From the NCBI GenBank assembly GCA_039566865.1, contig CM076955.1:16158501-16222500 (forward strand): a stretch of 64,000 bases of DNA, written 5' to 3'. Below are positions 11,463 through 22,156 of the stretch, piece after piece; the first letter of the stretch is position 1, and each line of letters begins with the position of its first letter. The stretch comes from Aurelia coerulea (taxonomy: Eukaryota; Cnidaria; Scyphozoa; Semaeostomeae; Ulmaridae). The translations under genes were made by a program, and so were the position numbers. The notes under the pieces were generated by a model. That model worked only from the letters and a program-made list of their open reading frames with translations, made no database searches and was not told where the DNA came from.

Positions 11463-11485
11463 GTTAGTGACATATAGTACCATTC

Positions 11486-11498
11486 GCATGAATGCATG
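11486..11498 (+). promoter_or_regulatory. Candidate RBFOX binding sites (GCATG and TGCATG)
   Basis: GCATG at 11486-11490 and TGCATG at 11493-11498 lie about 25-35 nt downstream of the first RRM exon. UGCAUG is the known RBFOX target, and downstream intronic sites usually promote exon inclusion. Self-regulation is an inference from position. A single hexamer is common by chance; the tight pair is somewhat less so. Confidence 0.4.
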
Positions 11499-11839
11499 CC
11501 ATAGGCATAGTGTGTTTAGTGCAAAAACACTTTGCAACAAGACATATCGCAAACAACTGAGCCACCACTCTACTGGAAAGAAGTAAATGTTCAAGTCAAA
11601 ATAAATATTTTGAAAGTATTTGCAGACATGCACAAATTTCTAAAGAACATTTTTACAGTACATGGTTCATTTTTAAGGAGAGGAGTCCTTTAGCAATGCT
11701 GATTTTCAAGGGACCCCTCCACTATAGAAACTTACAAAAATGAAATGTTATAGAAAACTGGATTATCATTGACTTGCAATTCAATATATACATAAACTAA
11801 TATCAAAAATAGATTCTACAACAAGGCGAAATGGCAAAC

Positions 11840-12095
11840 ACTTATTTTACATCTAAACAGGATATTGCTTAAAGCTGTTCAGGGGGAAGGCCTGCTTACA
11901 CTCAGCTGAGAGGCCATTCCAAGACCAGGGACCTCTAAAAGAGAAAAATGTCAGCCCATTTGTGGAGATTTTCTTTGGTAGCCTTCGGTCCATTGTATTT
12001 CTAAGATTCCTGGAGGTGAGCTGGCATGTTTTGTGAAAAGATTACACAACATGTACTGTGGAGCCAGCTTGTGAAGAGATTTGAAGATATGGTCT
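11840..12095 (-). pseudogene. Decayed LINE reverse transcriptase C-terminus
   Basis: The minus strand reads KSLHKLAPQYM in one frame. After a frameshift it reads CQLTSRNLRNTMDRRLPKK, FFSFRGPWSWNGL and FPLNSFKQ. This is the usual end of cnidarian LINE RT proteins, but frameshifted. It is in the RBFOX intron 11463-12555, antisense to the gene. Confidence 0.6.
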
Positions 12096-12555
12096 AAATT
12101 TTAATTTCAAATATTCACTTTTCCTTTACAAAAGTCTCAAGCCTAGAGATGCGCCACTTTGAAGTTGAACAAGATTCACTTTTATTTCATATTTGTTCAC
12201 ATTTCCGTTTCAACGACTATGGCCCATCAGCACAAACACTTGGTTTTCAAGGGGACCTCCACAAAATATAACGCCACCCAAATTTTATTCCAGTACAGGT
12301 ACAATACAGTAATAAGGTTTTCCAAGATGGCACAAAATCTTGGGGCAGCAAGCAAGAAATTGTTTTCTTCTCATAGCTTAACTCCAACTCCACAAACTCC
12401 ACAACAAACAGTAAAATTTTATAAAGCTTGTCTGTGTTTGATTTACCTGTGAATGTGAATGTATTGCTTACAGAAAATATACTGTGTGTTGTAATTGCAG
12501 AAATATAATTACAAGTCTGTTGATTAAATCCTAATTATTAAAATGTTCATTTCAG

Positions 12556-12609
12556 ATATTTGGGGCAATAGTTGACGTGGAAGTGATTTATAATGAAAGA
12601 GGATCCAAG
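12556..12609 (+). CDS. RBFOX: RBFOX-like RNA-binding protein, 54-nt RRM exon
   Basis: A 54-nt phase-0 exon between a TTTCAG acceptor and a GTATGT donor. It encodes IFGAIVDVEVIYNERGSK, the middle of the RBFOX RRM (beta2-beta3 region) with the hallmark NERGSK. From general knowledge, vertebrate RBFOX genes also use a 54-nt exon here, so size and phase are conserved. It joins exactly to the preceding LRKEFE end and the following GFGFV start. Confidence 0.95.
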
Positions 12610-12856
12610 GTATGTAGATAGGTGTTGCACACATTAACATCACAAGAATTCTTAAGAAGCTAAAAGCATTAAGAATTCTTGAGAATTCTTACACAGAAAA
12701 ACCATGTTGATGTGCGCAAGGCCTGTACTGTGGATTTGTTATCAACCCAGGCACCTTCTCTGCCATAGGCAACCTATTTCAAAGGTTTTAGCATTTGAGC
12801 AACTATAGAGACTATGGATTGATCTAAGCTCTGCTCATTATTTTATTTCACATTAG

Positions 12857-12949
12857 GGATTTGGCTTTGTGACAATGGAAAGATCATCTGATGCTATGAA
12901 AGCTAGAGAGGCATTAAATGGCAAAGCATTCGATGGTAGAAAAATAGAG
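12857..12949 (+). CDS. RBFOX: RBFOX-like RNA-binding protein, 93-nt RRM exon
   Basis: A 93-nt phase-0 exon after CATTAG and before GTAACA. It encodes [20 protein letters not shown] and ends DGRKIE, so it has RNP1 (GFGFVTME) and the second RRM helix. In vertebrate RBFOX genes the equivalent 93-nt exon is alternatively skipped, giving an RRM-defective, dominant-negative form under autoregulation. The same size and phase here mean that skipping would also keep frame. Whether it happens is unknown. No GCATG was noticed in the immediately preceding intron. Confidence 0.95.
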
Positions 12950-13585
12950 GTAACATTATTTGTACAGACATTTTCTCACATTTTCCCAAACAACAGAGAC
13001 AGGCTCATGGCCCCACCCTTTACTGTGTGAATGGAGACCTCAGACCTTGATAAAAGGAGTCTGAAATGAGAAGCTTCTCATTTTAAATAGTGAAACATTG
13101 AACAGAAATTCTAGCATCTAAATTCTGTTAGGTGTTTTGATAGAATGACCTATTTGACTTGAAGTGATTGTAATCCTGATTACAATTCTTACAATTCTTA
13201 TCCATACAATGTTTCTATCTATTTCTGTCTGTAGTGTGTTTTGCTAAAGTCAATGTTGGCAGTCCATTTCTTCATGTATTTGGTCCTTCAAAGCTATGAT
13301 GTTTTACCCAATGGTCTTTTATTTGGAAAGTTATCCCCGTAAAGAAATAACGTTAAAACTTAATATGCGTCAAATTGGAGTCTACTGCTTAGAGTCCAAG
13401 TTGAATCTAAACACTTTTTCAAATTTTCTTTCCCATTGGAGCCCACAAAAATAGGGTTTTCTGCAAATCTTAACTGACCCAAACACCTCCAAACATTTTC
13501 AAGCCAAAGGTTTTATTTTTGTTTAGATTCTTTATTTTAAAGGAACAGGGCTCAAAAACGAAGTAGCATGGTTGTTGTGGTACAA

Positions 13586-13989
13586 CAGTAAATCCCCGCA
13601 TATAATGTAAGAACCTACTTTTTTGGAGCCAAGCTGAAATAGGCTCTTATTTTAAAGGTACTAAGACTAATTTCAAGGTACTATAAAGGTTCTTATTAAA
13701 AGGGTGCCTTGTTTATGCCGTTTTAGAATCTTCACCAAAGTTGTTCAGCCCTGTTATTTGTTTGTATGTACCTAATAACTGATTCTAGGCTTGCAAATAG
13801 CAAGGGAGGAGAGTAAATTAACTCAATAATGACAATCCAAAATCAACTTTGCTACCCCTGCAATAAGAACATAGTTTTAATCAAACTGAAACAGGTTCTC
13901 GATTACAAGGTGCATAATTTAGGAAAAACAGCCTCTAGGTTCTTATTTGTGTAGGTTCTTATGTGCGAGACCGGTGTGGGGATTTACTG
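13586..13989. mobile_element. CAGTAAATCCCCGCA TIR element, copy A
   Basis: Starts CAGTAAATCCCCGCA and ends GGGGATTTACTG, about 404 bp. The interior is rich in AGAACCT/AGGTTCT motifs. A second copy in opposite orientation is at about 42862-43229, sharing blocks around CAAACTGAAACAGGTTCT and AACTTTGCTACCCCTGC. It is nonautonomous, and the superfamily is not assigned. It lies in an RBFOX intron. Confidence 0.75.
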
Positions 13990-14029
13990 TACCAGGAAGG
14001 TGGCTAAAATGCTCAAAGTTCTTAGTAAG

Positions 14030-14136
14030 GCAAGAGGAGAAAAGGGAAATAAAAGGAAAGGGAAAAGAAGAGAAGAGAAGGAACAGGAACAGGAAGAGAT
14101 TGGAAAAAGGGAGAAAGAAGGAGATAAAAGGAACTA
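14030..14136 (+). repeat. Polypurine tract
   Basis: About 105 nt of almost pure A/G (GGAAA, GAAGAGAAG and GGAACA units). It ends about 300 bp upstream of the 37-nt RBFOX exon. It may be a decayed (GGAA)n microsatellite. It makes a spurious ORF on each strand. Confidence 0.7.
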
Positions 14137-14440
14137 AGTTTCAATTGGTCACAGTTAGCAGAAACTTCATTTAGGTATTTGCTGCATTCAAAATTTTGCA
14201 ACAAATATCGCTTCTGTAATGTTGTTGTTGTACTCTTCAAACTTTTGGTAGATGAATGTGCCAATAATAAGTGCTGGTTAATCATAGTCAAAATTGTTCG
14301 ATTTTGACCATAGTTTTCAAAGGCAGATTTAGATGATACTTTGCTTGCTATCATGCTACCAGGAAGGGAAATATGTTTTTGAGCACTATAAGGGAAAATG
14401 ATCACCTTCTGAAGTAACTGTCTAATTGAATACCTTTTAG

Positions 14441-14477
14441 GTAAACAATGCAACACCAAGATCTGGCAACCCAAGAC
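14441..14477 (+). CDS. RBFOX: RBFOX-like RNA-binding protein, 37-nt exon
   Basis: After TACCTTTTAG, the exon encodes VNNATPRSGNPR plus one base, then GTAAGT. VNNAT directly after GRKIE is the universal RBFOX sequence at the end of the RRM. It ends in phase 1 and is completed by the first two bases of the exon at 16314 to give Pro. At 37 nt it is very short; skipping it would shift the frame. Confidence 0.92.
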
Positions 14478-15221
14478 GTAAGTCTCATGCATACCGTAAT
14501 ATAATTTGCATTTGCAGTTATAATCATTGAACAAGCTAAATTGATGGATAAATATTGATCAAGTATTTTAAGTTTTTAAGTTCAAAGCATAAAGAGAAGA
14601 CGTTTACTTTTATCAACACAGGAGAAACGCCATTGCAATTATTTAACTCATCTTCCGTTTCAAATAGAGAAAATGGCAGGCATTCACTAGCTCGTATCCA
14701 GCCGCGTTTGATGAATCAATTCTAGGCCATCGTCCTCGATTTCTACATTTGATCATCCACTGCGCTTGTGCATTTTGAAAAATGGCAATTTTCACCATTT
14801 TAATTTAATCCGGCACTGCAAAAAACAATGTTTAATTCAGATTTCTAGACACGGTAGATTCTGCCGTTTTTAATACAGTTTGATTCGACACGGCAAAAAA
14901 CGATGTTTAAACTAGGCCTAGGTCGAAGCCTGACTTATGCAACTGTGTAACATCTGAGACAGTAAAGCTCAGCTGGTCCACAACAGCCACACAAACTGGG
15001 CAAAATTGCTTGGGACACCATGTAGTTACGTGTTCAGAAACTCAGATTGATGATTTTCGATCCATTGAGGCCTAGAGTACGACTGTTGATGGAATTACTT
15101 ATAACTCAAAGATTTTTAAACTATTCAAGATTGCTGATCGAGGGACCATTTTTAATGCTATCCCTGCCATTTTAAACCAGGGGTGTTTTAGATTAAATTT
15201 TCAACTTTTAGATTTATATTA

Positions 15222-16191
15222 CCGGGTGTCCCAAAAAAAGGTAACAGATTTGATCAGGGCTAGCAATAAGGATTTACGTCGCATCGATCCCTAATAAGTT
15301 TTGAAGTACTCTTTGATAGTTAACTTGAAGATCAATACCTAGTTTGTTGATATTGGTGCATCTAGAGTTGGAATATTAATCTTGAAAGTCCAAATTTACG
15401 TTCATCACCAAACCAGAGCTTTTGGGTTTTGGCCTAAACTGAAAACTCGCTGGTCAGGGGAATCTCCTCAGTCATAGAATTGTTTTGGGCAAGGATTCGT
15501 CCTTTGGGTACTCATGTGAATAGAATATAAAAACTGAAACTAACAGACATATTAATGAACTTCAAGTCACCAAGGAATATCTTCCTGCTGTCAAAATCAA
15601 TGCATTTACAAAAATACACGAGGCCAAGCAAGCACAGCAAGTGAGTGAGCATTTTTTTTTTATGTTCTCTTGGGCATCCACAATTGCTTGTTTCGTAATA
15701 ATATTTAAAGATGTTAAAAAAACATTTCATTCAAGGATTCGAGTAATGAAAAATGCAATATAGCCCAAGGGAATTATTTCGCTTATGAATGACTTTTATT
15801 AGGCAGATGCAATTTGAAGTTTTTGTTGAATTAAGAGCGAAGTCTCTGTGGGATTAAATTCTTGAATCTAATTGTAGAGCTCCGTTTCAGATTTCTATTA
15901 CAATCTGTTTCCAAGCACAAGATTTCTTGCTACTTCGCTATGATTGAGGAGATTCCACAACGCAGCGTATTAACAGCTTAGGCCAAAACCCAAAAGCTCT
16001 GGTTTGGTGATGAACGCGCATTTGGACTTTCAAGATTAATATTCCAACTCTCGATACACCAATATCAACAAACTAGGTATTAATCTTCAAGTTAACTATC
16101 AAAGAGTACTTCAAAATTTATTAGGGATTGATTCGACATAAATTCTTATCGCTAGCCCCGATCAAATCTGTTACTTTTTTGGGACACCCGG
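15222..16191. mobile_element. TA-flanked CCGGGT foldback element (copy 2)
   Basis: Long inverted arms of about 220 bp (15222-15440 and 15975-16191) begin CCGGGTGTCCCAAAAAA and contain paired blocks such as AACCAGAGCTTTTGGGTTTT and AACTATCAAAGAGTACTT. TA lies at 15220-15221 and 16192-16193. The spacer of about 530 bp has no conserved ORF. It lies in an RBFOX intron, ending about 120 bp before the exon at 16314. Confidence 0.85.
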
Positions 16192-16313
16192 TATATTGTA
16201 CATTTGTAATTGGACTTTTTTGCTAAATTTACGTTACATTTGATTTTTTATGGTGAAATTGTACATACATAGATATGCTTATTTTAAGCTATATTGAATC
16301 ATTCATTTGACAG

Positions 16314-16404
16314 CTGTTGGCTTCCGTGGCAGAGGGGGGCGAGACAGAGGTGGATTTCATAATCACATGTCAAATAGAGGCTATTCGGCAAATTTGCAAT
16401 CAAA
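16314..16404 (+). CDS. RBFOX: RBFOX-like RNA-binding protein, Arg-Gly-rich exon
   Basis: A 91-nt exon between TTTGACAG and GTAAGT, entered in phase 1 and left in phase 2. It encodes VGFRGRGGRDRGGFHNHMSN and continues RGYSANLQS. The RGRGGRDRGG stretch is an RGG-type box, corresponding to the short RGRGR motif after the RRM in vertebrate RBFOX but more developed. RGG boxes help RNA binding, methylation and assembly. The long hydrophobic middle part of vertebrate RBFOX1 C-termini is missing, so this protein is compact. Confidence 0.88.
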
Positions 16405-17284
16405 GTAAGTTTCCTTTTCATTGCTACTTTTTGGATGATACAAATAATGTTCAACCTTTGAAAATGGCCAAAGTTTAAAGTGAATGAAGGAAGCTAAGTA
16501 ATCTGTAAGGAGGAAAAAGAAACGCCTTGCTTCAAACTAATGCCTCAAACTAAGACATTATACGCACACTTCAAAATCAGCACAAACGTCAAATCTTTAA
16601 ATAGCATTGTGCGATTGGTTAATTCATCTTTCATTGGATTTCATGGCTTGAAAAGAATTTCGGATATTTGAGTCTAGAGATCAATTTCAGTCAACTTCAA
16701 AATATTAGCTTAAGTTATAGTTTCAAAAAAAATTGACAAGGACCATAATCCTCATCTAGACTGATTACGATGAGTCCCAGTAATCGCTATCCAAAACGAG
16801 ACCATTACGCGGACTTAGCCTCACTACATAAGGACCCTCAACTTACGCTCATCTAATTGAAGTGAATTAATGTTGTTGTTGTCGCTCCAGTTGAGGGCCT
16901 TATGGACTAACTCTTCTCAAAACGGCAAAAAAATTCTCGCCAGGAACAAATTTGTTCCTGGACCAATCAGGATGCAAGACTTGAAATAACTTGATGGGAT
17001 TGGCTGATTCTTCTTCAATTCAAACTTCCCGCCAAAGGCAAACAAAAGCGTTCGAACAACGCGTTCGACTGAACTGCTGCAACGATCAAAATCTCAAAGT
17101 AACGAGCGAATTTACGAGATCTTTTGCGCCCCCAAATAACCAAAATAGCACTTATAGGTAAGACTTTTTTGCCTTAATAGCTTGAAGAAACATTCATCTA
17201 AGTACTGATAGTTTGTTTTGCAGTGTAGCACTCCAGGATAACCACTTTTTGCGGCATTTTAGGGTCGGTGGTTTTGAGGAAAAA

Positions 17285-17515
17285 ATAGCAGGTAATTTAG
17301 GCCATGTCCGTTTCTGGAAGCGTAAGTCCATGAGTCGTAGTTATAGCGTCCATCAGCCTATCAATAGCGATAACCTACGAACATATAATCAGTCTAAGAA
17401 ACGAGGCAGTCATAGTCATTTCAAAATAATGGCGTTTGATTATGAGTCGTAGTTAGGAGCGTCCGGCAGTATTTCAATAGCGATAACTACGACCATATCA
17501 TCAGTCTAATCCTCA
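17285..17515. repeat. Dispersed TAGACTGATTA repeat, tandem duplicate
   Basis: Two adjacent units containing GCGTCC…CAATAGCGATAAC…ATCAGTCTAA. The reverse-oriented relatives GACTGATTA…GGTTATCGCTATTGATAG…GGACGCT occur at 26268-26425 and 37913-38056. It is an unclassified dispersed repeat. Confidence 0.6.
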
Positions 17516-17677
17516 TCTAAGAGGCAATGTGTCTGTTACCGGAGAAAGTTATACTTTAAAATTGTTTCCTTTCATTTTCCTTTTGAACATTTCAGCTGAC
17601 ACATAGATTTACCTGCTTGATCAAATAGATAATCTATGTATGTATGTATGTAAATGTATGTGAATTGTTTGGTTCAT

Positions 17678-18182
17678 AGCATAGGGCTCAAATCTTTCGA
17701 ATTTTTAATAAGGTGGGTATAAAATTCTGTGACGTTTTTCTTTGCATTGAATGGCTTGAAAAGAACTTATGGTACTTTGCTGTAAATCTGCCTTGGAAAT
17801 TTTTGATATCTTGATTTTTTTCAAAATGGCGGCATTTTAATCATTTTTGAACAAATTTATGAAATATTTTGAAAAAGTTTAAATCATTGTAAATCCTAAA
17901 CTAATAGAGGAAAAATGATACAAGCTTCAAGAAAACGATAGTTTATGAAGGTCTACATCATAAATCTGTAGCAGAAATCTGTATTCACAAGATTTTGAAG
18001 TTGGATGACGTCATAGCCTCAAATTTAATAAATGCTGCCATTTTGAATCTAATCAAGATATCAATAAATTTCCACGGCAGATTTATAGTGAAAAACCCTA
18101 AGATCCTTCCAAGCCATCTAATTAAAAGGAAACTGAAATAGAATTTTACACCGACCTGTTTAAAGATCAGAGGCCTATCTTT
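17678..18182. mobile_element. AGCATAGG MITE, diverged copy 5
   Basis: The left end AGCATAGGGCTCAAATCTTT and the right end AAAGATCAGAGGCCTATCTT are worn versions of the family ends. The direct repeat TTGGTTCAT flanks it at 17669-17677 and 18183-18191. An exact 9-bp flank despite diverged ends supports a true, older insertion. Copy 2 begins only about 40 bp to the right. Confidence 0.75.
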
Positions 18183-18223
18183 TTGGTTCATTTGACTTGC
18201 GATATTCACATCGGGTGCAAGGG

Positions 18224-18748
18224 AGCATAGGTTCCAAATCTTTATCTCGGCGTAAAAAGGTGGGTGTAATATTCTATGACCTATCTCTTTTGATTGAGTG
18301 GCTTGAAAGAAACTTTAGATAATTATCTATAATTCTACCGTTGGACTTTTCAGAAATTTTAAATATTTTTGGAAATTACAGCGTATATTACATTTCAACT
18401 CATTCGAGGATGTGACGTCATCAAATTTCTAAATCACAAACCAGATGAGTGACAGACTTTTGTTTGATACCATATTGTAGGCATTCATAAACTATGGTTT
18501 TCTTTGAAATTCTTTCATGTTACGTCAAACAGTTTAGAAATTAAGATGGATTTAAGTTTTTTTGAAAATTTCTCTTTAATTCTTGAAAAAGAAGAAAAAC
18601 ACTCTTGTTCTGAAAATATTGAAGATTTCAGAAAAGTCCAACGGTAGAATTATAGAGAATTAGCTAAAGTTTCTTTGAAGCCATTCAGTTCAAAGAAATA
18701 GGTCACTCAATTTTACACCAGCCTTTTTAAAGATTTGGAACCTATGCT
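18224..18748. mobile_element. AGCATAGG MITE, copy 2, 9-bp target duplication
   Basis: 525 bp, with ends AGCATAGGTTCCAAATCTTT and AAAGATTTGGAACCTATGCT. The direct repeat GTGCAAGGG is exact at 18215-18223 and 18749-18757. It is similar to copy 1 along its whole length. It ends about 37 bp before the RBFOX exon at 18786, so it supplies part of the acceptor environment. Confidence 0.92.
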
Positions 18749-18785
18749 GTGCAAGGGTTGATAATGCTTTCTTTCTCCTTTGCAG

Positions 18786-18825
18786 TTTATATATCTATAA
18801 GCCAATGCAGTCTTACAGTTATCCT
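18786..18825 (+). CDS. RBFOX: RBFOX-like RNA-binding protein, 40-nt exon
   Basis: After CTCCTTTGCAG, one base completes Asn, then LYIYKPMQSYSYP, then GTAAGT. Entry phase 2 and exit phase 0 agree with both neighbours. The Tyr-rich composition resembles the Tyr/Ala/Pro-rich C-terminal region of RBFOX, which mediates splicing activation and assembly. The acceptor tract comes partly from sequence adjoining a MITE. Evidence is splice signals and phase; there is no independent homology. Confidence 0.75.
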
Positions 18826-19019
18826 GTAAGTATGACAAAGTTCCATTGTTCTTTCACTTAGAAACTGTATCTCAGCGAACGAGGATCTACCCGGAATTTT
18901 TATCTTCTATATAAACAACTAATTCACATCTGTCTGAATTTGCTGTTTGCTTGTGGTTTAAATGCTGAGCAAAGCCTTACGGTTGGTAACAAAACTAAAA
19001 CTAATTAAACCAATGGCAT

Positions 19020-19260
19020 TTCCAATAGCAATATGTGGATCGGTGACGGAACTAGACAGCTTCGTAATACCAGCACAGACCTTTATGTACCATTGCTAAA
19101 AAACCGCATGTGGCCAAAAATGCTTCTCATATAGAGGGGCCAAACTTTGGAACAAACTAAAAAGAGAAAATAAGATGGCCAGTACTTTCACACATTTCAA
19201 ATCGTCATTGAAAAATGCCAGATCCTGTACATATTCATACTTTTCCTTTTGACTTTTAAT
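19020..19260 (+). pseudogene. LINE reverse transcriptase C-terminal fragment
   Basis: Reads RQLRNTSTDLYVPLLKN, then a broken block with RGAKLWNKLKRENKMASTF and HFKSSLKNA. This is the terminal region of LINE RT proteins, with stops and frame changes. It is in an RBFOX intron. Confidence 0.6.
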
Positions 19261-19682
19261 ACTTATATATTAGTTTTTATCTTGATGTTGTAAGTTGCTT
19301 TTAACAGGGCAGTTTGTAAATCAATTTTTGTATTATACGTTGAATACTTACCCTGTATAAATATTGTAAAATGAAATGAATGAAATGAAGAAGATAAAAA
19401 GTTTAAAAGTTTGATGCTTGAGGATTGTTTTGTGGATAGATTCATTTTTCATTATCTTTACATGGTAGCCCCATCAGTCGAGAGGACTCCTTTACAGGAG
19501 GCCGTGTCAAACTCTATACAGTATTAAGTACAAAAAATAAATTGATTAAAAATTTCATTTATTTACAACATACAAAATGAAAAATTTACAGAGTTAGGCT
19601 GAGAAAGGCAAATTGCTCTTCAGCCTACATTTAATTAATCTACTTTTAATTTTACTGAATTGGAGGGAAAGGAAGACAAACG

Positions 19683-19990
19683 ATGGGTGCTAAGAAAGCT
19701 GGAGTAAAAAACAAAGAACGGTTGTTAACAAGAGTTGAGAAAGGCCAGTTACGGTACTTTGGACACATAAGTGAAGAAAACGGACTCGAAGAAGGAATTT
19801 TGCATGGAATGGTATTTGGCAAGAGAAACAGATGGAGGCAGAAAACCAGATGGACTGATAATATCAAGGCAGTAACGGGGATGTCAATCCCAGAGGCAAC
19901 AAAAGCAACATCGCACTGGAGAAATTAGAGAGAACTCGTGAAATGCGCCACGGCCGCTCGGCATTATTCACCTGTGTCTGAAACAATCTG
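19683..19990 (+). pseudogene. LINE reverse transcriptase C-terminal fragment (RTE-like)
   Basis: Reads RVEKGQLRYFGHISEENGLE, then GKRNRWRQKTRWTDNIK, SIPEATKATSHWRN, a stop, then RELVKCATAARH. This is the hallmark C-terminus of the RT class whose tail reads LRYFGH…GRR..G.QKT.W.DDI. It is truncated on both sides and interrupted by TAG at 19926. Confidence 0.8.
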
Positions 19991-20188
19991 AGTGCCCTGC
20001 AACCCTGGAAACCTGTGGTCTGAAGTTTGTAGTTCCGAGACCCTAAGAGATTCAAAGTACTACTGCGCCTTATCCCTGTCGTACCGGGTGAGTCAATAAA
20101 ATCAATCCCCTTTTAACAAAATACTGCTCCCTGGATATCAAAGTAATAACACTGCCAACTATCTTGTTTTATTGCCAATATATTTTTT

Positions 20189-20600
20189 TTTCTTTTTTTT
20201 ATATTCAATATAAAAATTTACAACAAAATTACCTAAACACTACCTACAATCTACTATACCACACTACAAGGACGGGGACCAGGAGGAGCAAAATGTCATG
20301 TCTACCCCCTGGAATTAATATAAACTAAAATACAACTACTACAAACTACTATACATACGCTACAACTAATACAGATAGAAATGCTAATTATAAAAACATT
20401 TTACAAATAAATATTTGAGCCGGTTTCACATTAGATGTCAGGCCAAAATATAATAGTGAACAATCGGAACGCCGGCCGAGGAAACAACAACGACAACAAC
20501 TGTCCCCGTCACTGCTCCCCACCCAAGGTCCCCATCGCTCGAGACACCGCTATCGTGTCTGGATTTCTAATATAAGCCTAACATCCAATGTGAAACAGGC
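20189..20600 (-). mobile_element. LINE 3' end plus a short foldback (CACATTAGATGTCAGGC)
   Basis: On the minus strand the sequence ending GGGGTAGACATGACATTTTG, then GTAAATTTTTATATTGAAT and an A-rich tail, matches the 3' tail of the LINE copy near 30120-30230. Next to it, 20418-20602 is a small foldback with ends TTTCACATTAGATGTCAGG and CCTAACATCCAATGTGAAA. Confidence 0.55.
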
Positions 20601-20879
20601 TTGCAAAGGAATATATGGACAGGACATTCAATTACATTCAGAAATTTACCCGGCTTCAATCAGCCATTCCTTCCTGTTGATATGGGAGATTTTCTGCAGA
20701 AAGCCCCTTTCAAAACTTGCAAAAACGAATGAAAACGACGAGCAAAATGTCCCTTTATTTTCCTTCCCAGCAATAATGACACTTGCATGCGTTGATGTAT
20801 CTTGTCCTCTTGGGAGGATGGAATCCCCCTGAATGAGTGAGCGATTTCAGCCAGGAAAAATGCTAGACATAATTGAACA

Positions 20880-21305
20880 TGTTATAATAATAATGATAAT
20901 AAATAATAATAATAATAACACGAATCTTTATACAGGATTAACACTTCAACGTTACTGCTGTTATCAATGTGTGTCCTGATTAACGTAAAAAGATATTATA
21001 AAAAATAAAAAATTTACAGCAATTATATTAATATCATATGTTACATATTTAAAATACGAAGCCTAAATCATATATTACATATCTAGAATAAGAAGCTTCG
21101 GTAAAATGTTGCTTAAGATGCTATTCATAGGCATTGAATGATTCAGTTTTCCGTATGTTAATAGGCAGTTCATTGTAAATGTTTGCTGCCATGAAGCGAA
21201 ACGATTTGCGTGCATATTCAGTTTTAATTTTTGGAAGCTTGACAAGACATTGATTGTTTCTTGTTGGCTATTCAAACAGATATTGCAAAATATAATTGCT
21301 TGTAT
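20880..21305 (-). pseudogene. LINE reverse transcriptase C-terminus with (TTA)n tail
   Basis: The minus strand reads LVKLPKIKTEYARKSFRFM with shifts, then AANIYNELPINIRKTESFN, a stop, HLKQHFTEASYSRYV, and ends in an ATAATAATAAT-type tail at 20885-20920. It is a typical 5'-truncated LINE insertion, inside the foldback element above. Confidence 0.75.
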
Positions 21306-21439
21306 ATTTAGGGAGCAGTAGCCTGTCAAATGGAGATTATTTTTATTTACTCACCCGATATGTTTTGAATAAACATGAAATCTTTCTGTGTCACCCGTTG
21401 ATATCAAATTTCTTAATCTCATCATGTCATTTTCCACAG

Positions 21440-21495
21440 GGTTATGGCAATGTTAGGATGTATGCTGGCAGCAACGACTTTAGATATGGGGATAG
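21440..21495 (+). CDS. RBFOX: RBFOX-like RNA-binding protein, 56-nt exon
   Basis: TTTTCCACAG precedes 56 nt encoding GYGNVRMYAGSNDFRYGD plus two bases, then GTAAGT. Phase 0 in and phase 2 out. The Gly/Tyr/Asn-rich composition fits the RBFOX C-terminal region. The call depends on splice signals and on perfect phase agreement with the exons at 18786 and 22692. Confidence 0.78.
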
Positions 21496-22156
21496 GTAAG
21501 TTTTGATTATTCTTCGTTGCTTTTTTACTTCTGGTCTCAGTTTTAAAGGCACACTGTTGTGGCGCTGATTGGGTGAATAAGACAATGTAAAAGAATAGAA
21601 TTAGGCAAGCTTTAGTGATTTCGCTGTACACTGAAATTCATGAAGGCGATAACGATGTGACTCCCTTTATTCTTGAAACAAAGTATGATCCAAGAGTATA
21701 AAGGCTTGGTAATTATTCAGAGGCCAGGTCTTTTGTCAGTGGTTTCGACATCACGACTAGCCAATTCATAGCCACGACAGTGTGCCTTTAAAGGACAAAC
21801 CTGGGGCTATGATTCATGAAGAGATGCAAGATCATTTCGTTATGAGTAGTGTCTCGCACGCGTTTCATTTTAGAATGAGAGAATCTACTGTTTTGAGTAG
21901 TGTTTTCTACTTTTTTCCATCAGTTTCATCTTTTCTCTGCGAAGCTTCGTGCATATTTTTTGATGCATTTGGACGTCACAGTCTTTCCTTTAAACCGTGG
22001 CTAGCCGCCTTGTCGTGCAATTGTGGAAAATGGCGCTGAAAATTTGGCCCAGAGTAGTCTGGTGTTACAGTCATTGTCAACTGCAAACTTTGTAAATAAT
22101 ATTAGCTGAATTTGCCTATTGTACCGGCATCATATGAGAGTAATCTAAGTGTCTCT

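Larger units (their letters stand above)
20084..21358. mobile_element. TA-flanked CCGGGT foldback element with nested LINE debris (copy 8)
   Basis: The left end CCGGGTGAGTCAATAAAATC with TA at 20082-20083, and the right end TTTTATTTACTCACCCGA with TA at 21359-21360, belong to the same subfamily as the copies at 45854 and 57298. The interior GCAGAAAGCCCCTTT and TCCTCTTGGGA blocks match 57298-57922. It is interrupted by two LINE tails, at about 20189-20600 and 20880-21305, which accounts for its 1.27-kb size. It lies in an RBFOX intron. Confidence 0.65.

Noticed and set aside
14022..14534. 170-codon minus-strand ORF
   Set aside because: It runs through the polypurine tract and antisense to an RBFOX exon; composition is low-complexity and no domain is visible.
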